From contig WACJ01000044.1 in assembly GCA_008973525.1 (NCBI GenBank), forward strand, positions 868,001 through 932,000: 64,000 nucleotides of DNA. Direction: 5' to 3'. Positions 11,994 to 23,400 of this stretch are shown piece after piece. The DNA is from Stenopsyche tienmushanensis (Eukaryota > Arthropoda > Insecta > Trichoptera > Stenopsychidae). A program made the position numbers and the translations under genes. Positions within the stretch are counted from its first letter, which is position 1; each line of letters opens with the position of its first letter. The notes under the pieces are model-generated. The model saw only the letters and a list, made by a program, of their open reading frames with translations. It was not told where the DNA came from and searched no databases.

Positions 11994-13690
11994 GGATGAA
12001 ATTCTTAATATACGAAATACATGCATATAGAATATTTGATTATGTCCAATATTTTGTTTGAGGATACGTCGAATAAAAATGATATCAATTACATAAGAGT
12101 AGAGCTGTTTGATTGAACTAAGCACTGGAAACTAGTAGTTATCTTTTAATTGGTATATTGTAACATTTAAATTGTGACAACAAATTGCAACTGAAATTGA
12201 ATACATGGCGAAATTTGGCACCATGAATGTATTTTAAACGGCAATGATTGTCGATGGACTACAAAAATGTCTCCTAACATCATTTTAACCACATGCATAT
12301 TATATTATGCATTTGTTGATATAATTTATGTAGAAGCTCATAAACAAAATAATGCAAATTATTACGATTTTAAGTATGATTTGTTGAACGCTTCAAATCA
12401 TCCCTCGATATAAATAAAGTTGTGTATTATGGATAAATGCTACAAAAATGTTCACACACTCGGTTATTAATAATGTGTTATGAGCATAATTAATATCAAA
12501 TAATTCCCAGGCATCAATCACGAAAATCATACATGCATTTAAATCTTATTCAAGATTTCGGACAATTCACGATTGCTTTATATCCTGTCTTTAGCCTCAT
12601 TTCTATCGAGCCACAAGACGTACATCCACAATGCGAATCCGACGCTCATATGGATTTTTTTTGTTGTGAAAACCGCTATACATCATTATTATGGTGACGA
12701 TAAAAAATGGCCATGGATGACCCAAACGGAGAAGAAATTTCATAAATACGACTATCGGCAATCGAAGATCTTATATATTTACATTGGATTTTTTTGTCCA
12801 CCTTGTCTTCGTGGTGCGGTACACTTTGCCAGGAGAGAGCTATTCACTCTGCAGGTCTTCCGAGAAGCACGTATTTAGAGGCGGAGCAGAAAGAACGATG
12901 GGAAGAATCGGGATCAGTACATATATAAATCCAACTATAATTTTTACCTGCCTGAAATTCGCTTCGATCCTGAGAAAATGCCCGTTGTGCCGATACACAA
13001 GGCAATGGTTGCCATTTTGCGCATCGATACGAAACTGAATTATTTACAATGTCGTTTTTTTTGTCGTTGTGTCCATTAATCATAATGGCGTTATTAGTGC
13101 GAGGTGTTTTATATTTTAACACATTCCGGTCGCCTGATTGCCTTTTTTTGCCATTAAACCCTTTCACTACGTTGCTCGATATATGGAACGCATTTATTTA
13201 ATTGTATGTTCGATTTAATTACACGGTTATTGTCTACGAATGGACGGAAATGATCGAACGTAGCAAAATAATTTTGACTAAATTTTGCTCCTTGCGATCT
13301 AATATATGCATTTTATTATATATCTAAACTTGACTTTTATAATTTATTCGGTTCATATAGATGTTTATATAATTTATGCATCGATAAACGTTCGTAATTT
13401 GTTTGAATAAATGAGATTTTCGATGGTAGATCGCGTACTATACTAGATCAAAAAAATTTTTTTTTTTTTTTTTGTAAGTGTTTATATTTTGCACATTATT
13501 TTATCGCGTTGTAATTATGTTTATTTGGGTAAATTCAATATTTAAATGTGAAATTTTAAAAAAATTCAATGTGTTTTAGTATAGAGTCGTCTTTGCAATA
13601 TTTTAAATACGCACACATAGGAGCTGTCCTTTTTGATCTATGAGTCCCATTGAAATACGACCCATGCATATATTTGAGTTTAAATTTCCT
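11994..13690. other. AT-rich sequence with a long homopolymer junction
   Basis: No gene is seen. An A7 run is followed directly by T17 (13450-13473). The open frame at 12573-12878 starts at TTG and has no recognisable domain. The frames at 12784-13167 on the two strands overlap each other. Confidence 0.45.
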
Positions 13691-14225
13691 GCCGTAAAAT
13701 GGATCGGTCGCTTTTACGCGAGGGTCGCTTTGTTGTAAAAGCTACACATTTTTTGTTGAAATGCAGCAGAAAAGAAGGGTCCGTCGTTGCATTTGTATAC
13801 CTGGGCCCCGGGGAAGGGTCTCAGAAACTGCATGTGGTGACCATCATTTGGAAAAAATATTTTCGGGCGTATTGTTTAAAGAATTGGTGCCGATTTTATG
13901 CCGGTGGACGATGGTCACAATGCAGAAAAATATATGCAGGTTAACATTGCATACCGTACTAGTTCAAGTTTATGAATATAACGACGGTTATATTATCTGT
14001 GTTCAAAAATGTAGGTGATAGATTAAGGACTTGCGTTATCATCATTCGGCGTAACGGTATTGGGATATGAATGTATTTGAATGATTTCTGAGAAATTTTG
14101 TTCACATAGAGCCGTTTCATCGAGGAAAAAAATTGGCCAAGACAAGTCTTCCGCGAGTGTTAAATCGAAAAGTTTGGTGGAGTTTTAAGAAGTTGGCGGC
14201 CCAAGGCTGCAAGTGAGGGGCTCAC
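13691..14225. other. Probable intronic sequence below the candidate first exon
   Basis: An ATG-started 81-codon frame at 13699-13944 (plus) has no recognisable motif. If the first exon proposed at 14226-14283 is real, this stretch is the beginning of its first intron on the minus strand. No further exon of that gene could be identified. Confidence 0.3.
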
Positions 14226-14283
14226 CTGTAAAATGCAGTAGCAGGGCCGAGGTCGGCGATTTTCTGCAGCTGTCGAATCCCAT
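14226..14283 (-). CDS. Candidate first coding exon of a minus-strand gene (partial)
   Basis: On the minus strand an ATG at 14283 sits in favourable context (TTCAACATGG). It is followed by 19 codons (MGFDSCRKSPTSALLLHFT) and a spliceosome-type junction ACAG|GTGAGC at 14226/14225. It is the first in-frame ATG. The upstream open frame extends only through non-ATG codons, and one short upstream ATG frame (ATG TGG TGA, from 14347) lies in the presumed leader. The sequence upstream is CpG-rich, unlike anything else for several kilobases, as expected for an insect promoter. No downstream exon was found, so product and function are unknown. The encoded start is basic then hydrophobic but too short to call a signal peptide. 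A chance donor next to a chance ATG remains possible. Confidence 0.35.
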
Positions 14284-14680
14284 GTTGAAGAGGAACCGGT
14301 CTCGGAGGAAAGTTGTGAACTCGCAGCGAAGATCGTCGTCACCACATCGCCAGATCGGCACCGAACAGATCCAATTCACAAATCACAACAAAACAGATCT
14401 TATGATTCACTTGGCACTGTAAGAACTGCAAAGCACTATCACTGCGAGGCGCTGGCACTCGGCGGGGCTCCGGCGAGTGTTCGAGGTGGCACTCGGCGGG
14501 TCGGCGATTAGTTCGGTCGAAGTTTGTGAGAACGCGACGAAGACGCACGTCCTACTCGGGTGCCGTTCGGACTAAGGCTGGCGCGCGCCCGCCGGTAACT
14601 CCCGTGCCGGCCGCGCTATCCGCTGGCGCCACCGTCTACTCCGCGCTGCAGCGAGCCCTTGCAACTCACAACTTAAATTC
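14284..14680 (-). promoter_or_regulatory. CpG/GC-rich block: candidate promoter and 5' leader of the minus-strand exon
   Basis: This block is rich in GC and CpG (GGCGCGCGCCCGCCGG and GCGGGTCGGCG-type strings near 14460-14620) in an otherwise strongly AT-rich neighbourhood. On the minus strand, a leader-like AT-balanced stretch from about 14441 to 14284 separates the GC block from the ATG at 14283. A GCAGTGA string at about 14441 could be an initiator. No TATA box is evident. The function is inferred from composition and position only. Confidence 0.35.
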
Positions 14681-14892
14681 AAAACTCTTAAAAAAAAAAT
14701 TTGAGACTTCATTCTTACTACAAATAAGTTTTGTGTGAGATATCCAGTCATTTTTTTATTTAATTTAAAATATTATTTTATGGCATTAACTATGCAATAT
14801 AACGTAGTTCAAATGTACTCCGTGGCTTTGCTTGGTGGTACGTATTCGGGAGATCCAAGAAATTTGCTGAATGGCGTTATATTGACTTGTGA

Positions 14893-15629
14893 TCCAATCC
14901 CGAGCCTAAATTTCGATCCCGGGATTTTCAATAGGTTAAGAAATTACACTGATAAATTTGATCAAAAAATACTAATAATAAGTCCATTGGTTTAATATAA
15001 AAAATAATTTGAAGGCGAAAAAATTTTATTATTTTATGTTTCGTCATTTTGTCTAGATCTGATTTTGGAAGCCAGGCAACTTGCTGCTGAAAATGCGCGC
15101 TCAGCCTGATAATATTCTTTTCTGCTAAGACACGGATTAAAACTCGCAAAATTCCCGATTTTCCAACAAATTATTTATTTCCTTCCCTGCAGATGAATAC
15201 TTACATACTATAATACTTTGATGTGATTCGTAGTTATATTACGGAGGAATACAAAAAATCTAACGCCCGTATCTATTATATTTCATATCGATATACCCAT
15301 TATTAGAGTCGAGGTGTAGTAAATACATCATCGGTAAGGGAAGGTTAATATTACAATTTGAAAAACATATATGTACTATATATGTGTATACATAGATTAG
15401 ACAGTTACTGCCCCTAGGCGTCGTCTAAGATCGCCAATTAGTAGTTACGTCACTGTTTCCAAGCGTCCAGATTTCGGCGGGAATGTCTCGATTTAGTATC
15501 CTTCATCGTGCTGGTGATAGAAATTAAAAAAGATAAAAAATTCAATCGCGAATTTTTCGGGATTACGTTTGCTAGTCCCGTGATCCATGAGTACCTAAAA
15601 CTGTCCGGGATCTCGGGATTGGATTCCCC
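14893..15629 (-). mobile_element. Internally deleted hAT element with exact 8-bp target duplication
   Basis: The 737-bp element is bordered by ACTTGTGA at 14885-14892 and 15630-15637, an exact 8-bp duplication as made by hAT transposases. The ends share the inverted motif ATCCAATCCCGAG; the right end is longer (GGGGAATCCAATCCCGAG when read inward), so the left tip has lost a few bases. It contains a remnant of the transposase C-terminus on the minus strand (15037-15105). Related copies lie at 35541-35837 plus 37734-37975 and at 42378-42710. Direct CCCGGGATT-type subterminal repeats occur near both ends. Confidence 0.75.
15037..15105 (-). pseudogene. hAT transposase C-terminal dimerisation-domain remnant
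   Basis: The minus-strand translation from 15105 reads AERAFSAASCLASKIRSR and then QNDET before a stop. This matches the conserved (S/A)ER.FS.AG....S..R..L...T motif of the hAT C-terminal dimerisation domain. The stop falls where the family normally continues with LN.L.FLR. Upstream coding sequence is absent apart from the deleted interior, so this is a non-functional relic of about 23 residues inside the 14893-15629 element. Confidence 0.65.
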
Positions 15630-15637
15630 ACTTGTGA

Positions 15638-16589
15638 CTAGGGGTACCAAATATTTATTTTTCTACATAGCTCTCTTCATTAGAAATGCATTTATTTCAT
15701 CGGATAGAATTTTCTGATTCAACATAAACGATGCTCACCTTGGGATAGTAATACCCTTTATGCGCATGTAGAAATTGTGTGTGAAATATCATCGATTGAA
15801 AAATTAGGTCTTTTATATTTCCTGATGCCGCGTAACAGTAAAATCTTAATAGGAAACCGCGTTTATCGAGGGCCGATTTTTTGCAGTCGACTTAAACTTT
15901 TTATTTTTTTTAAAGTAGTAAAAAATGACTAATTTCAACATAAATACGCCTCACTAAAATAGCTATACTTTTCGTAATTAATTGTAATATTGGAAAGTCC
16001 TTTAGAAAATATATTCTTAAAAATCAAGAATCAAAATTCTAATAGATTAGATAAGGGATGATAAATTATAGCTATTTTTTCATTAAGACGTATATATACG
16101 ATCGTATTTAGGTTGGTAGACACAGGTGGCTAACATGGTGTGTGTGAATACTTGACTTTGCGTACTGATTACAAACAATAGCCATTCAGTTTGACTTTTA
16201 CTTTCATAGAATGGAAGAGGAGGTTATAAACTTCGATAGCTATGGGGCTAAAAATATTATCTTTGAATAATGATCAAGTTGTACGAAGAGGATTTGTGTA
16301 TGTGTGTGGAAAGTGACGGGATCAAAAAGCTTCTCATCTGATGGAATAAATGTATTTCTAATGAAGGGAACTATGTAGAAAAATAAGATACTCCATTTGT
16401 ATTTTTATATAATACTAATAAATTTGTACAGCAAAATTCCGGATTATATTCAAATTCCTTTTATATATTTAATCCTTTAAAGAGGTAAGATACAGAATTG
16501 TGTCCGAATTCCAGAGATTCAGAAAAAGAATTCTTACACGTTGAGCTCGGATCTTACACGGATTAACTAATAAAGATATGTGAATGATA
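15638..16589. other. AT-rich unique sequence
   Basis: The stretch CTAAAATAGCTATAC at about 15955-15970 weakly resembles a motif inside the pogo-like miniature elements (29620, 61555) and may be a very old fragment. Nothing else is recognised. Confidence 0.4.
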
Positions 16590-17005
16590 TAATGGATCAA
16601 TTTCAAGTGTATTGTTTATGTTTACTTGAAGAAATGACCGAATATTGTGTGCTATCGACAGTGTTTATTTATTTATATACAAACTTCATACACGCTACGA
16701 CGGTTCCGACAGATAAGTGGATTTGTACGGATGACAAGTGGCGGACATACAAATATAGCCTCTGAGTTTATGATGTTTATGATACGGGTATTTATATAAT
16801 CCTTCACAATATTCTGCTATTTTTATACAAAAGTGATAGCTTTTAAGCCTTTGATGAGTATGATCAACAACGTTGGTGTATGCACTCGAGTGATCCAGAA
16901 AGTCACTTGTATTTTTATAAAAGAATATAATATTTGTATATTTTTTTTCATATCGTACAAATATTCATCAACAGATTACAAAATATTAAGGGTTGAAATT
17001 TCAAT
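16590..17005 (+). repeat. Dispersed repeat family G, blocks b-a-c
   Basis: Block b (about 16607-16760, containing TGTATTGTTTATG, TGCTATCGACAGTG and GATGACAAGTGGCGGACAT) is shared with 20310-20400, 45090-45215 (reversed) and 54710-54800. Block a (about 16845-16905) is shared with 2846, 19845 and 45240-45290. Block c (about 16905-17000, AAAAGAATATAATATTTG) is shared with 20034-20070. An open frame over block b (ending 16765) is not conserved in the other copies. Confidence 0.5.
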
Positions 17006-18173
17006 GGCAGTTATCTTATCCGGCTAAAAACGGTTAATAGAATTTATTTGTTTAGTTTATTTATATGTTTTCATCTTCCAGAAATAAGTTCGGTGTTGGA
17101 AAGAAGTCACTTTATTTTCTTCTATTTTTTTCCCCTATAGTTTCAACTTTTCTTGGAATACTCTTAATTGCTCTGTTAGTCTAACCAGCGTATGATTACA
17201 ACCACGTAAGAAGGTGTTTAGCTTATCAAGCAAATTTATAACCTTTTGGCCAATATTTAAATGTTCTAACAATCCCTATAAGAGACTAGAAACTAGAAAA
17301 TACTTTTGCTATGGGAAAAACAACGAAATAGCTATACCTGTGGATTAACTTTCTTTAATATTAGAAATTCTAAACCGAGCTCTGTTATTTTTGCTTATGT
17401 CAATTTTGCAGAATGGTGTTTTCTTAGTGAGGTATTCTTTTTCGCTACTACCTCAAAATTTTTAAGGAGTTTCATTCGCTTTAATTATTGTAATAGTCAG
17501 ACTAGTCCAAAGTATATTTTTACAAAGTAAACATATCAATTAATTTATGTTTATGGAATTGATTCTTCATTTTATATATAAATGTTAGTCTTGGTTTAGT
17601 TGGTAGATTTTAAAAATATGACGAAAATATTCAGCCATTGTGGGGTCACAGTACACAACCTACAATACAATGATTCATTATGCATTTTTTAAATATAATT
17701 CTAATTCATAATTCTTTTAAATTAATTAAAATATTATTGAAATTAATATGATTTTTGATGAAGAATAGAATTGATATGATACATTGATTTGAAGATATAA
17801 TATTGATAGGCAAACTCGCTAATTAAATGATTGGTACTATGTTTTATATTTGCAAAATACTTTGAATCAATTTAAATAAAGGCTTTTTTATAATTTTTAA
17901 AACAGGTATACATTCAAATATTTATCAAAATAATTTCTCACAAAGGAGGAAGTTTCCAAAATATTTAGTCCCAGGAGGACGAAATGTTCAAAATGCCAAT
18001 TGAAGTTTGACGTCATTGTTCGATGTTGCTTGTGGAATTATTTCCCAGAAATAGAACTGATTACAGAAACGAATATAGTAATAAGTCTCATTGTTCATTC
18101 GTGTATTGAAAGTTTCAAAATATTGGATTTCTTAATAAAAGAAATGGATTGAATAGAAGAGGTGATATAACGA
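17006..18173. other. AT-rich unique sequence, no gene seen
   Basis: Runs of low-complexity AT sequence predominate. The open frame at 17306-17530 has no motif. Confidence 0.45.
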
Positions 18174-18177
18174 TTAA

Positions 18178-18300
18178 CACTTTACAGTCCGAGCGATTCG
18201 CAAGAAATCAATTAAACACTACTAAGAAAATTGATCATTCTTAAACCAGTTAATAGATTGATGCGAAATTGCATCGATATATGTATCTAACTAATATATC
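18178..18300 (-). mobile_element. Truncated TTAA-type miniature element, copy 3
   Basis: It starts right after TTAA (18174-18177) with CACTTTACAGTCCGAGCG and continues TTCGCAAGAAATC...AAACCAGTTAATAGATTGA. This is the right end of the 11564-11989 element in reverse orientation. Similarity fades after about 18300 and no second TTAA border can be assigned. Confidence 0.6.
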
Positions 18301-18814
18301 TTCATTGCCAGCTCATATTTACTTTTAAAAGACTTGCAAAATTATGTATATTGCGTTCGTGGAATTATTGTATTAATGTTAATTATTTAGATCATTTTCA
18401 AAAGGGAATAAATTTAAATGCGTTTGAACAGCTCTGATTCTTAAGATCCCTCGGGTGCATTTAGAACAATGGAGAAGCGACCCGAACAAATGGTAGACAG
18501 GTAAATTGTTAACAATGGCCAGTGAAGAAAGTATATAATCTATTTTGGGCAATATAATCGGAATATAACTCGTTTAAGTTTACTTTCTATTTGTTTATGG
18601 TGTTAAATTGAAATCGATTTGATGCTTCAATTCGATGGTTTTTAGTGTTTTGCATTAGTGTGCTTTATGTTGGGTCTGTCTGATATTGGGGGTGTATCGG
18701 TAGGGACTAGCTGCATCCCCCGCAGACATGTTTGCGAATTTGCAGAATTAAACAACGGAGCGTGTTTAAAAAACGAAAATAAATCGTATTTAGTTTCGAA
18801 ATTGAATTTCGTGA
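18301..18814. other. Unique sequence; possible 3' untranslated region of the adjacent minus-strand candidate
   Basis: On the minus strand this lies downstream of the stop codon proposed at 18815-18817. A minus-strand open frame (18932-18642, GTG start) overlaps the proposed last exon in another frame and has no motif. Confidence 0.3.
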
Positions 18815-19407
18815 TCAGGAAATGGATGTGAGGCGAAATGCACTCAGAATGACGAGTATGAAAAGCGGCACAAAACTGCATTGTTTCGTGCTGGATCCAG
18901 CTTTGTACGTGATGCAGGCAAAGCCTGTCCACTTGAGCTGGAGCAGCACAGTACTAAAAGTCAGCCGGTTGAGTACTTCTACTTTTAGCCGGCTACTTAT
19001 ATATATAAATTATATATATTAGAGCCGACTGACTACCAGTCGGACTGGTTGGCTGTTGCTTGAAAGCTGTCTGACATTTTTGGCGCCAAAACTCACCATT
19101 GTTGATCCCGTTTGAAATACGATTTTGGACACACGTTGTATCTATTGAAGCATGTATATCCAGTTTTGTCGATTCCACAACAAAAAATAGTGTATTTGCT
19201 GCGGGATGCACCCAAAATAAATCATATTTATCAACCGAGACAGCAGTGTCCAACGCGTGATATTTTCGCCACTTTTTCATTTGGATCATGAACACATTTG
19301 AAAGCGATTTTTTGCCGAATGTCAGCACATTCATCTTTGGATTTTAAAATTGAATTTTGCAATAAATATACAAACAAAAACATGCATAAACAGACAGTAA
19401 TTCGCAT
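18815..19407 (-). pseudogene. Candidate two-exon gene for a small Cys-rich, secreted, GPI-anchored-type protein, reading frame broken
   Basis: Exon 1 would be 19407-19097. Its ATG is followed by a typical signal peptide (MRITVCLCMFLFVYLLQ). Next comes a cysteine-bearing region (DECADIRQKIAFKC..., then GHCC) that runs into stops at 19231-19233 and just beyond. The same frame reopens as FCCGIDKTGYTCFNRYNVC and ends at a strong donor, AATG|GTGAGT (19097/19096). Another frame stays open across the stopped stretch, so two compensating small indels would explain the break, possibly one in the T6 run near 19175-19180. Exon 2 would start after CTTTTAG at 18953 and continue in the correct phase. It adds FACITYKAGSSTKQCS and a hydrophobic tail (FVPLFILVILSAF) shortly before TGA at 18815-18817, like a GPI-attachment signal. 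The intron would be 143 bp. I do not recognise the family. The layout of signal peptide, Cys-rich body and GPI tail recalls small insect surface proteins, but this is inference. Chance assembly or a decayed pseudogene are both possible. Confidence 0.3.
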
Positions 19408-19844
19408 GATAAAAACCAAATAAGTCGTTTGTTCCTTTGTATAATATTAGTAGGAACGCTCGATATGCAAAGAAATGAGTTAATTAAATCCCGATTTTGA
19501 TTATATACATTGTATTATATAAATACAATACATTTTTAAATTTAAACATTGAACTATATTCTGGGAATCCCTTTATGATAAATGACCAATGGAAAACCCA
19601 ATATGGATAATAGTGTCAATTAATGTGTTAAATACAAGATTTATTACATTTTTATGCAAATTTATGATAACTTAAATAATTTCTCGGAATAACATTAACA
19701 ATTACAAATATTCTACTGAAATAGTCATTGTGTATATTTAATATATATTAATGCTTTTATGAATTCCTCCATTTATAAATACATTTTTTTTTTGGCAAAA
19801 AAGATCAAAACCAATAGTAAATAGGCAAAAAACCTAATCCATTG
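19408..19844. other. AT-rich sequence, possible upstream region of the Cys-rich candidate
   Basis: No gene and no clear promoter element was found. Composition is strongly AT-rich from 19490 onward. Confidence 0.35.
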
Positions 19845-20400
19845 ATGAGTAATCGTGCATATATGCGTTTGGATTTGAGTGATAAGTAACGAATCGTACA
19901 TCGATGGCTAGGTCGTGCTGTAAAGGTACCCCTACACGTCTAAATATTATCGTGGTTCCATTTTTAATACAATATTTATTCTTTTATCACGTTTCAATCA
20001 AATTTCCGACCAAGTTTTGCGAACACAATCATTTGTATTTCTTTAAAAGAATATAATATTTGATATTTTTTTATACATAGAATACAAAATAGAGAGCTCA
20101 ATTATCAACAGGGTGACAAAATAAATATTAAAATAAAAATGGAATTTGTCCGTATCCGATTTAAAATCATTAGGTATGAGGTATTCTTAGATTGTTGGTG
20201 ATCTTTTTAGAATCACAATAAATAGTAGAAAGCCACATTAATCAATTAAATACTCTAAACTCAACGTGGTAATATAAGTCATTCAATTTGAAATGCTATT
20301 ATGGAGTCTAATAATATCAACAGTGTTAGGGCTCATTTTTTGATAAACAAGCTTTATTCATGCTACGTGGTCCTGAGAGAAAAGTGGATAAAAATCGATT
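19845..20400 (+). repeat. Dispersed repeat family G, blocks a-c-b
   Basis: Block a (TTGATGAGTAATCGTGCATA, 19845-19910) is followed by block c (TTTAAAAGAATATAATATTTG, about 20043-20070) and block b (AATATCAACAGTGTTAGGGC to CCTGAGAGAAAAGTGG, about 20310-20385). The order is a circular permutation of the copy at 16590-17005 (b-a-c). This suggests derivation from a tandem or head-to-tail unit. Confidence 0.5.
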
Positions 20401-23125
20401 TTGTTATAAGATTTGGTTAATCGCAGGAAACTACTGATGTAGATAATTGTTTGACCAGTTTCAAGGAATCCAAAATTAAACACTCCGCTGATATCCCACC
20501 GTACACAGGGAATGATCTTCCCATTGATAGTGGCGGTTTAGGTATAGCAACAGGTACCTTTGACCCTAAGAAAGCCATTATTTTTGACGCTTAGGGTTAT
20601 CGTGCAGTACCCATTTTTTAGCACAAACCACCATTCGATACAGAACGGGTTGTTTTTACACTTGGACAAGCGAGATGTACAGATTCGCTGTTCCAGTGGG
20701 ATTAGGGTCCTTATTTTTCGATTTTTAATAAAAGATTTTAGAGGTCGCTACCATAAGTCAAAGTTTCAGAAAAAAATCGTCGTATGGTCACTTAACTATT
20801 AATTTGGCTTATTGATTCTGGTATGTTTATTAGTCTTTTTTGAAGTGGAATATCATGTAGAAAGACTCACTACTTCATTACAGTCAACCTTCCTTCCTTT
20901 CACCCCTTTCTTAATTCTTTCCTGCGGGTACGTATTGAGATTGAGCCCTGCTCTGCTCCTCGATCATAAGATGACCGACGGGATCAATTTCTTTTAAGCA
21001 AAAACATCGATATTTTTTTACTTTCTTTCTTCGTATTTGAGTCAAAACTGTATGTTGTTGTTCATATGGTTTTCAGCAAATTTCTAACACATATAACGCA
21101 TGCTTTAGGTTTTTGACTATAAAAGATAAGTCGCAAAATTTTGAATACTTTTCGGTACTTTTGATATTGTGATGCTGTCAATATTTATTTTTTGAACTGG
21201 CGCGTCTGGTGTCATAAATTTAAAGTATGCACGATCCCGAAAAATACCGCCCATAAATTCCAACTTTATACTGGATCTATCTCTGGAATAAATATTTTTC
21301 TCGCGTTGATTCAATACGATTTCTTTGATACGTGTTATGCTTAATGCTACAAATATAATATTGAATATTCAACGATGATGTCAATAATATTTACTCTAAG
21401 CGTTCATATATGAAAGATGACTCTCCAGAGAGATCTGGGTTAAAAAGAAAGTTTTACCTTATTTTATTCATGCAAAATCAAAATTGGATGATTGAAAAAC
21501 AAGACAGAATATCGGAGTTATAAATCAATTTTTTTATATTTTTGTGTACGCGTTTCGAGTGTTATTGGATTATTGCTTTGGGATTCGATTTGAGATGGCG
21601 AGTTTCGTTCTCTAAATAACAGCTCTTTTTCGTCTCGTTATTAGAGGCTGTATGTATTTCTAGTTATGGTCATAAAAATATGGCTCCAATCTGTATGATT
21701 TGGTATGCATTACTTAAGTACGCATGAAAATTGTGTTCCACTTTCACCGTTTAGAAATGACCATCGTCGGATAACTTTCAAATTGACATATTATTACTCG
21801 GTGGTTCCAGCATATTTATTTATTTTCCTGCAATTTTCCACATGGAAAATTGAATCACTTATCTACGGCAAATTATCCAATCCGGAATAAATTCGGATCG
21901 TAATGACTCAGTTATGATCTGGACCGTGCAAAGTAGGAGGCTATTATCTTATCAGGACCCAACCCTTTCGTGGGGCCCGTGCGAATGCGAATAAATTTTA
22001 CAAAATTTTATGACGAGTGTCCGGAAGGATCGGCCGAAAGTCTTTTAGGTGGACGGCGCAGGAATACGGGAGTGGCAATTTTCAATTAACCGAAGGGGAG
22101 GACAAAGGAGGAAACGAGTCCTGCCGAACGTTAGCTAATACAGGACAATTATTTAATAAGCTATCCGGGATCTAATCTCACCCGGACTAATGGGGAAGAT
22201 CCGCGCAACACCACCATATTAGCAGGAATTATTTAAATCGTGCTTTCCTAACGCATTATGCTCGTCAGGAAAGTAAATATCTGAATACGTGATGAATATT
22301 TCAGAATTTTCACGTACGCACGTTTTAACGGATTCTATCCTTTTTCGTGCAACATAAATAATGGATGCAAGGCCCCGAGTCCTGCTCCGTTACATATATA
22401 TTTTAACGAGACTGCTTTTTACGAGCGCTTATATTCGGAAATTAATCACGGAGACATCCCGGAATATTGAAAAAAAGGTCGGGATATTATGATCCTGTAA
22501 TAGCCGCACCAAGGTCTCTACCGGGGCTTATTCAAATTTTCCAACTTACAAGCGATCATTATCAAAGTACTTGCTCTCGAACATATGCGAGTTTAAAGTC
22601 TTTCTTGATCAGCATAAACTGGAACGATTACGTCGTCAATTTATGTTGAGAGCTCTGTTTGTTGAGTCTGACGAATCAAACTGTCGGATTAACGTCTTTG
22701 TAAGATCGTCGTGATCAAAGGCTTGATATCACCACATAGCAAAATAAATCAGAATTTGCGGTTTAAATGATTTTTTGGCTTTCGATTCACATAGCACAAT
22801 GAAAATGAAAAGTAATGGATGACAATAAAATAACGTACGCATACGAAGCAAACAATGAGTAACAATAAACTGCTTCAACGAAAAGAAAGTCAAGTGAAAG
22901 TATCTAAATTACCGTAAAATTTTGCGCTTGACGATACCATTAATTGTTAATTTGATGCCAAATTGAATAGACTATTAAAAACGAAAGAGTACACAATAGA
23001 AAACAAATTCGTTATAATAAAGGGCGCTTAAATTGCATACGAAATCGGATATTGCGTGAAAAGTAGCACAATTTTATATTGACATTGATGAGCTAACTTC
23101 GATAAAAACCCTAAATATGGATCGT
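20401..23125. other. Mostly unique sequence, no gene seen
   Basis: 20400-21890 is AT-rich with short open frames lacking motifs. 21900-22450 is GC-richer and free of window repeats, with the look of conserved non-coding sequence. 22460-23120 is featureless. Confidence 0.45.
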
Positions 23126-23170
23126 TTTTTAATTATATATAAATTCACAGAATTTATATATAATTAAAAA
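23126..23170. repeat. Perfect 21-bp inverted repeat with 3-nt loop
   Basis: The left arm (23126-23146, TTTTTAATTATATATAAATTC minus its first base) pairs perfectly with the right arm (23150-23170) around the loop ACA. It would extrude as an AT-rich cruciform or, if transcribed, a 21-bp hairpin. It is not part of any repeat family seen here. Confidence 0.8.
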
Positions 23171-23379
23171 TCTATAATCTATAATATTAATTTGAATACT
23201 TTGGAAATATCCTTTGATATTAAACTATTTTAATTGTGGGCAAAAGACCTGTCTTATCATCAGAAACGATTTCGAGTCTCCTGGACTGGACGTTGATTGT
23301 AATATATCCGTATTAAAAATATTATACACCATCGATTATCGATTCGGGAAATAACTAAATAATTAAATCCGATTAAATG

Positions 23380-23400
23380 TCCCAAATTATTAATTTGGGA
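23380..23400. repeat. Perfect 10-bp palindrome with 1-nt centre
   Basis: TCCCAAATTA, T, TAATTTGGGA: a second exact inverted repeat within 260 bp of the larger one. It has no known function. Confidence 0.75.
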
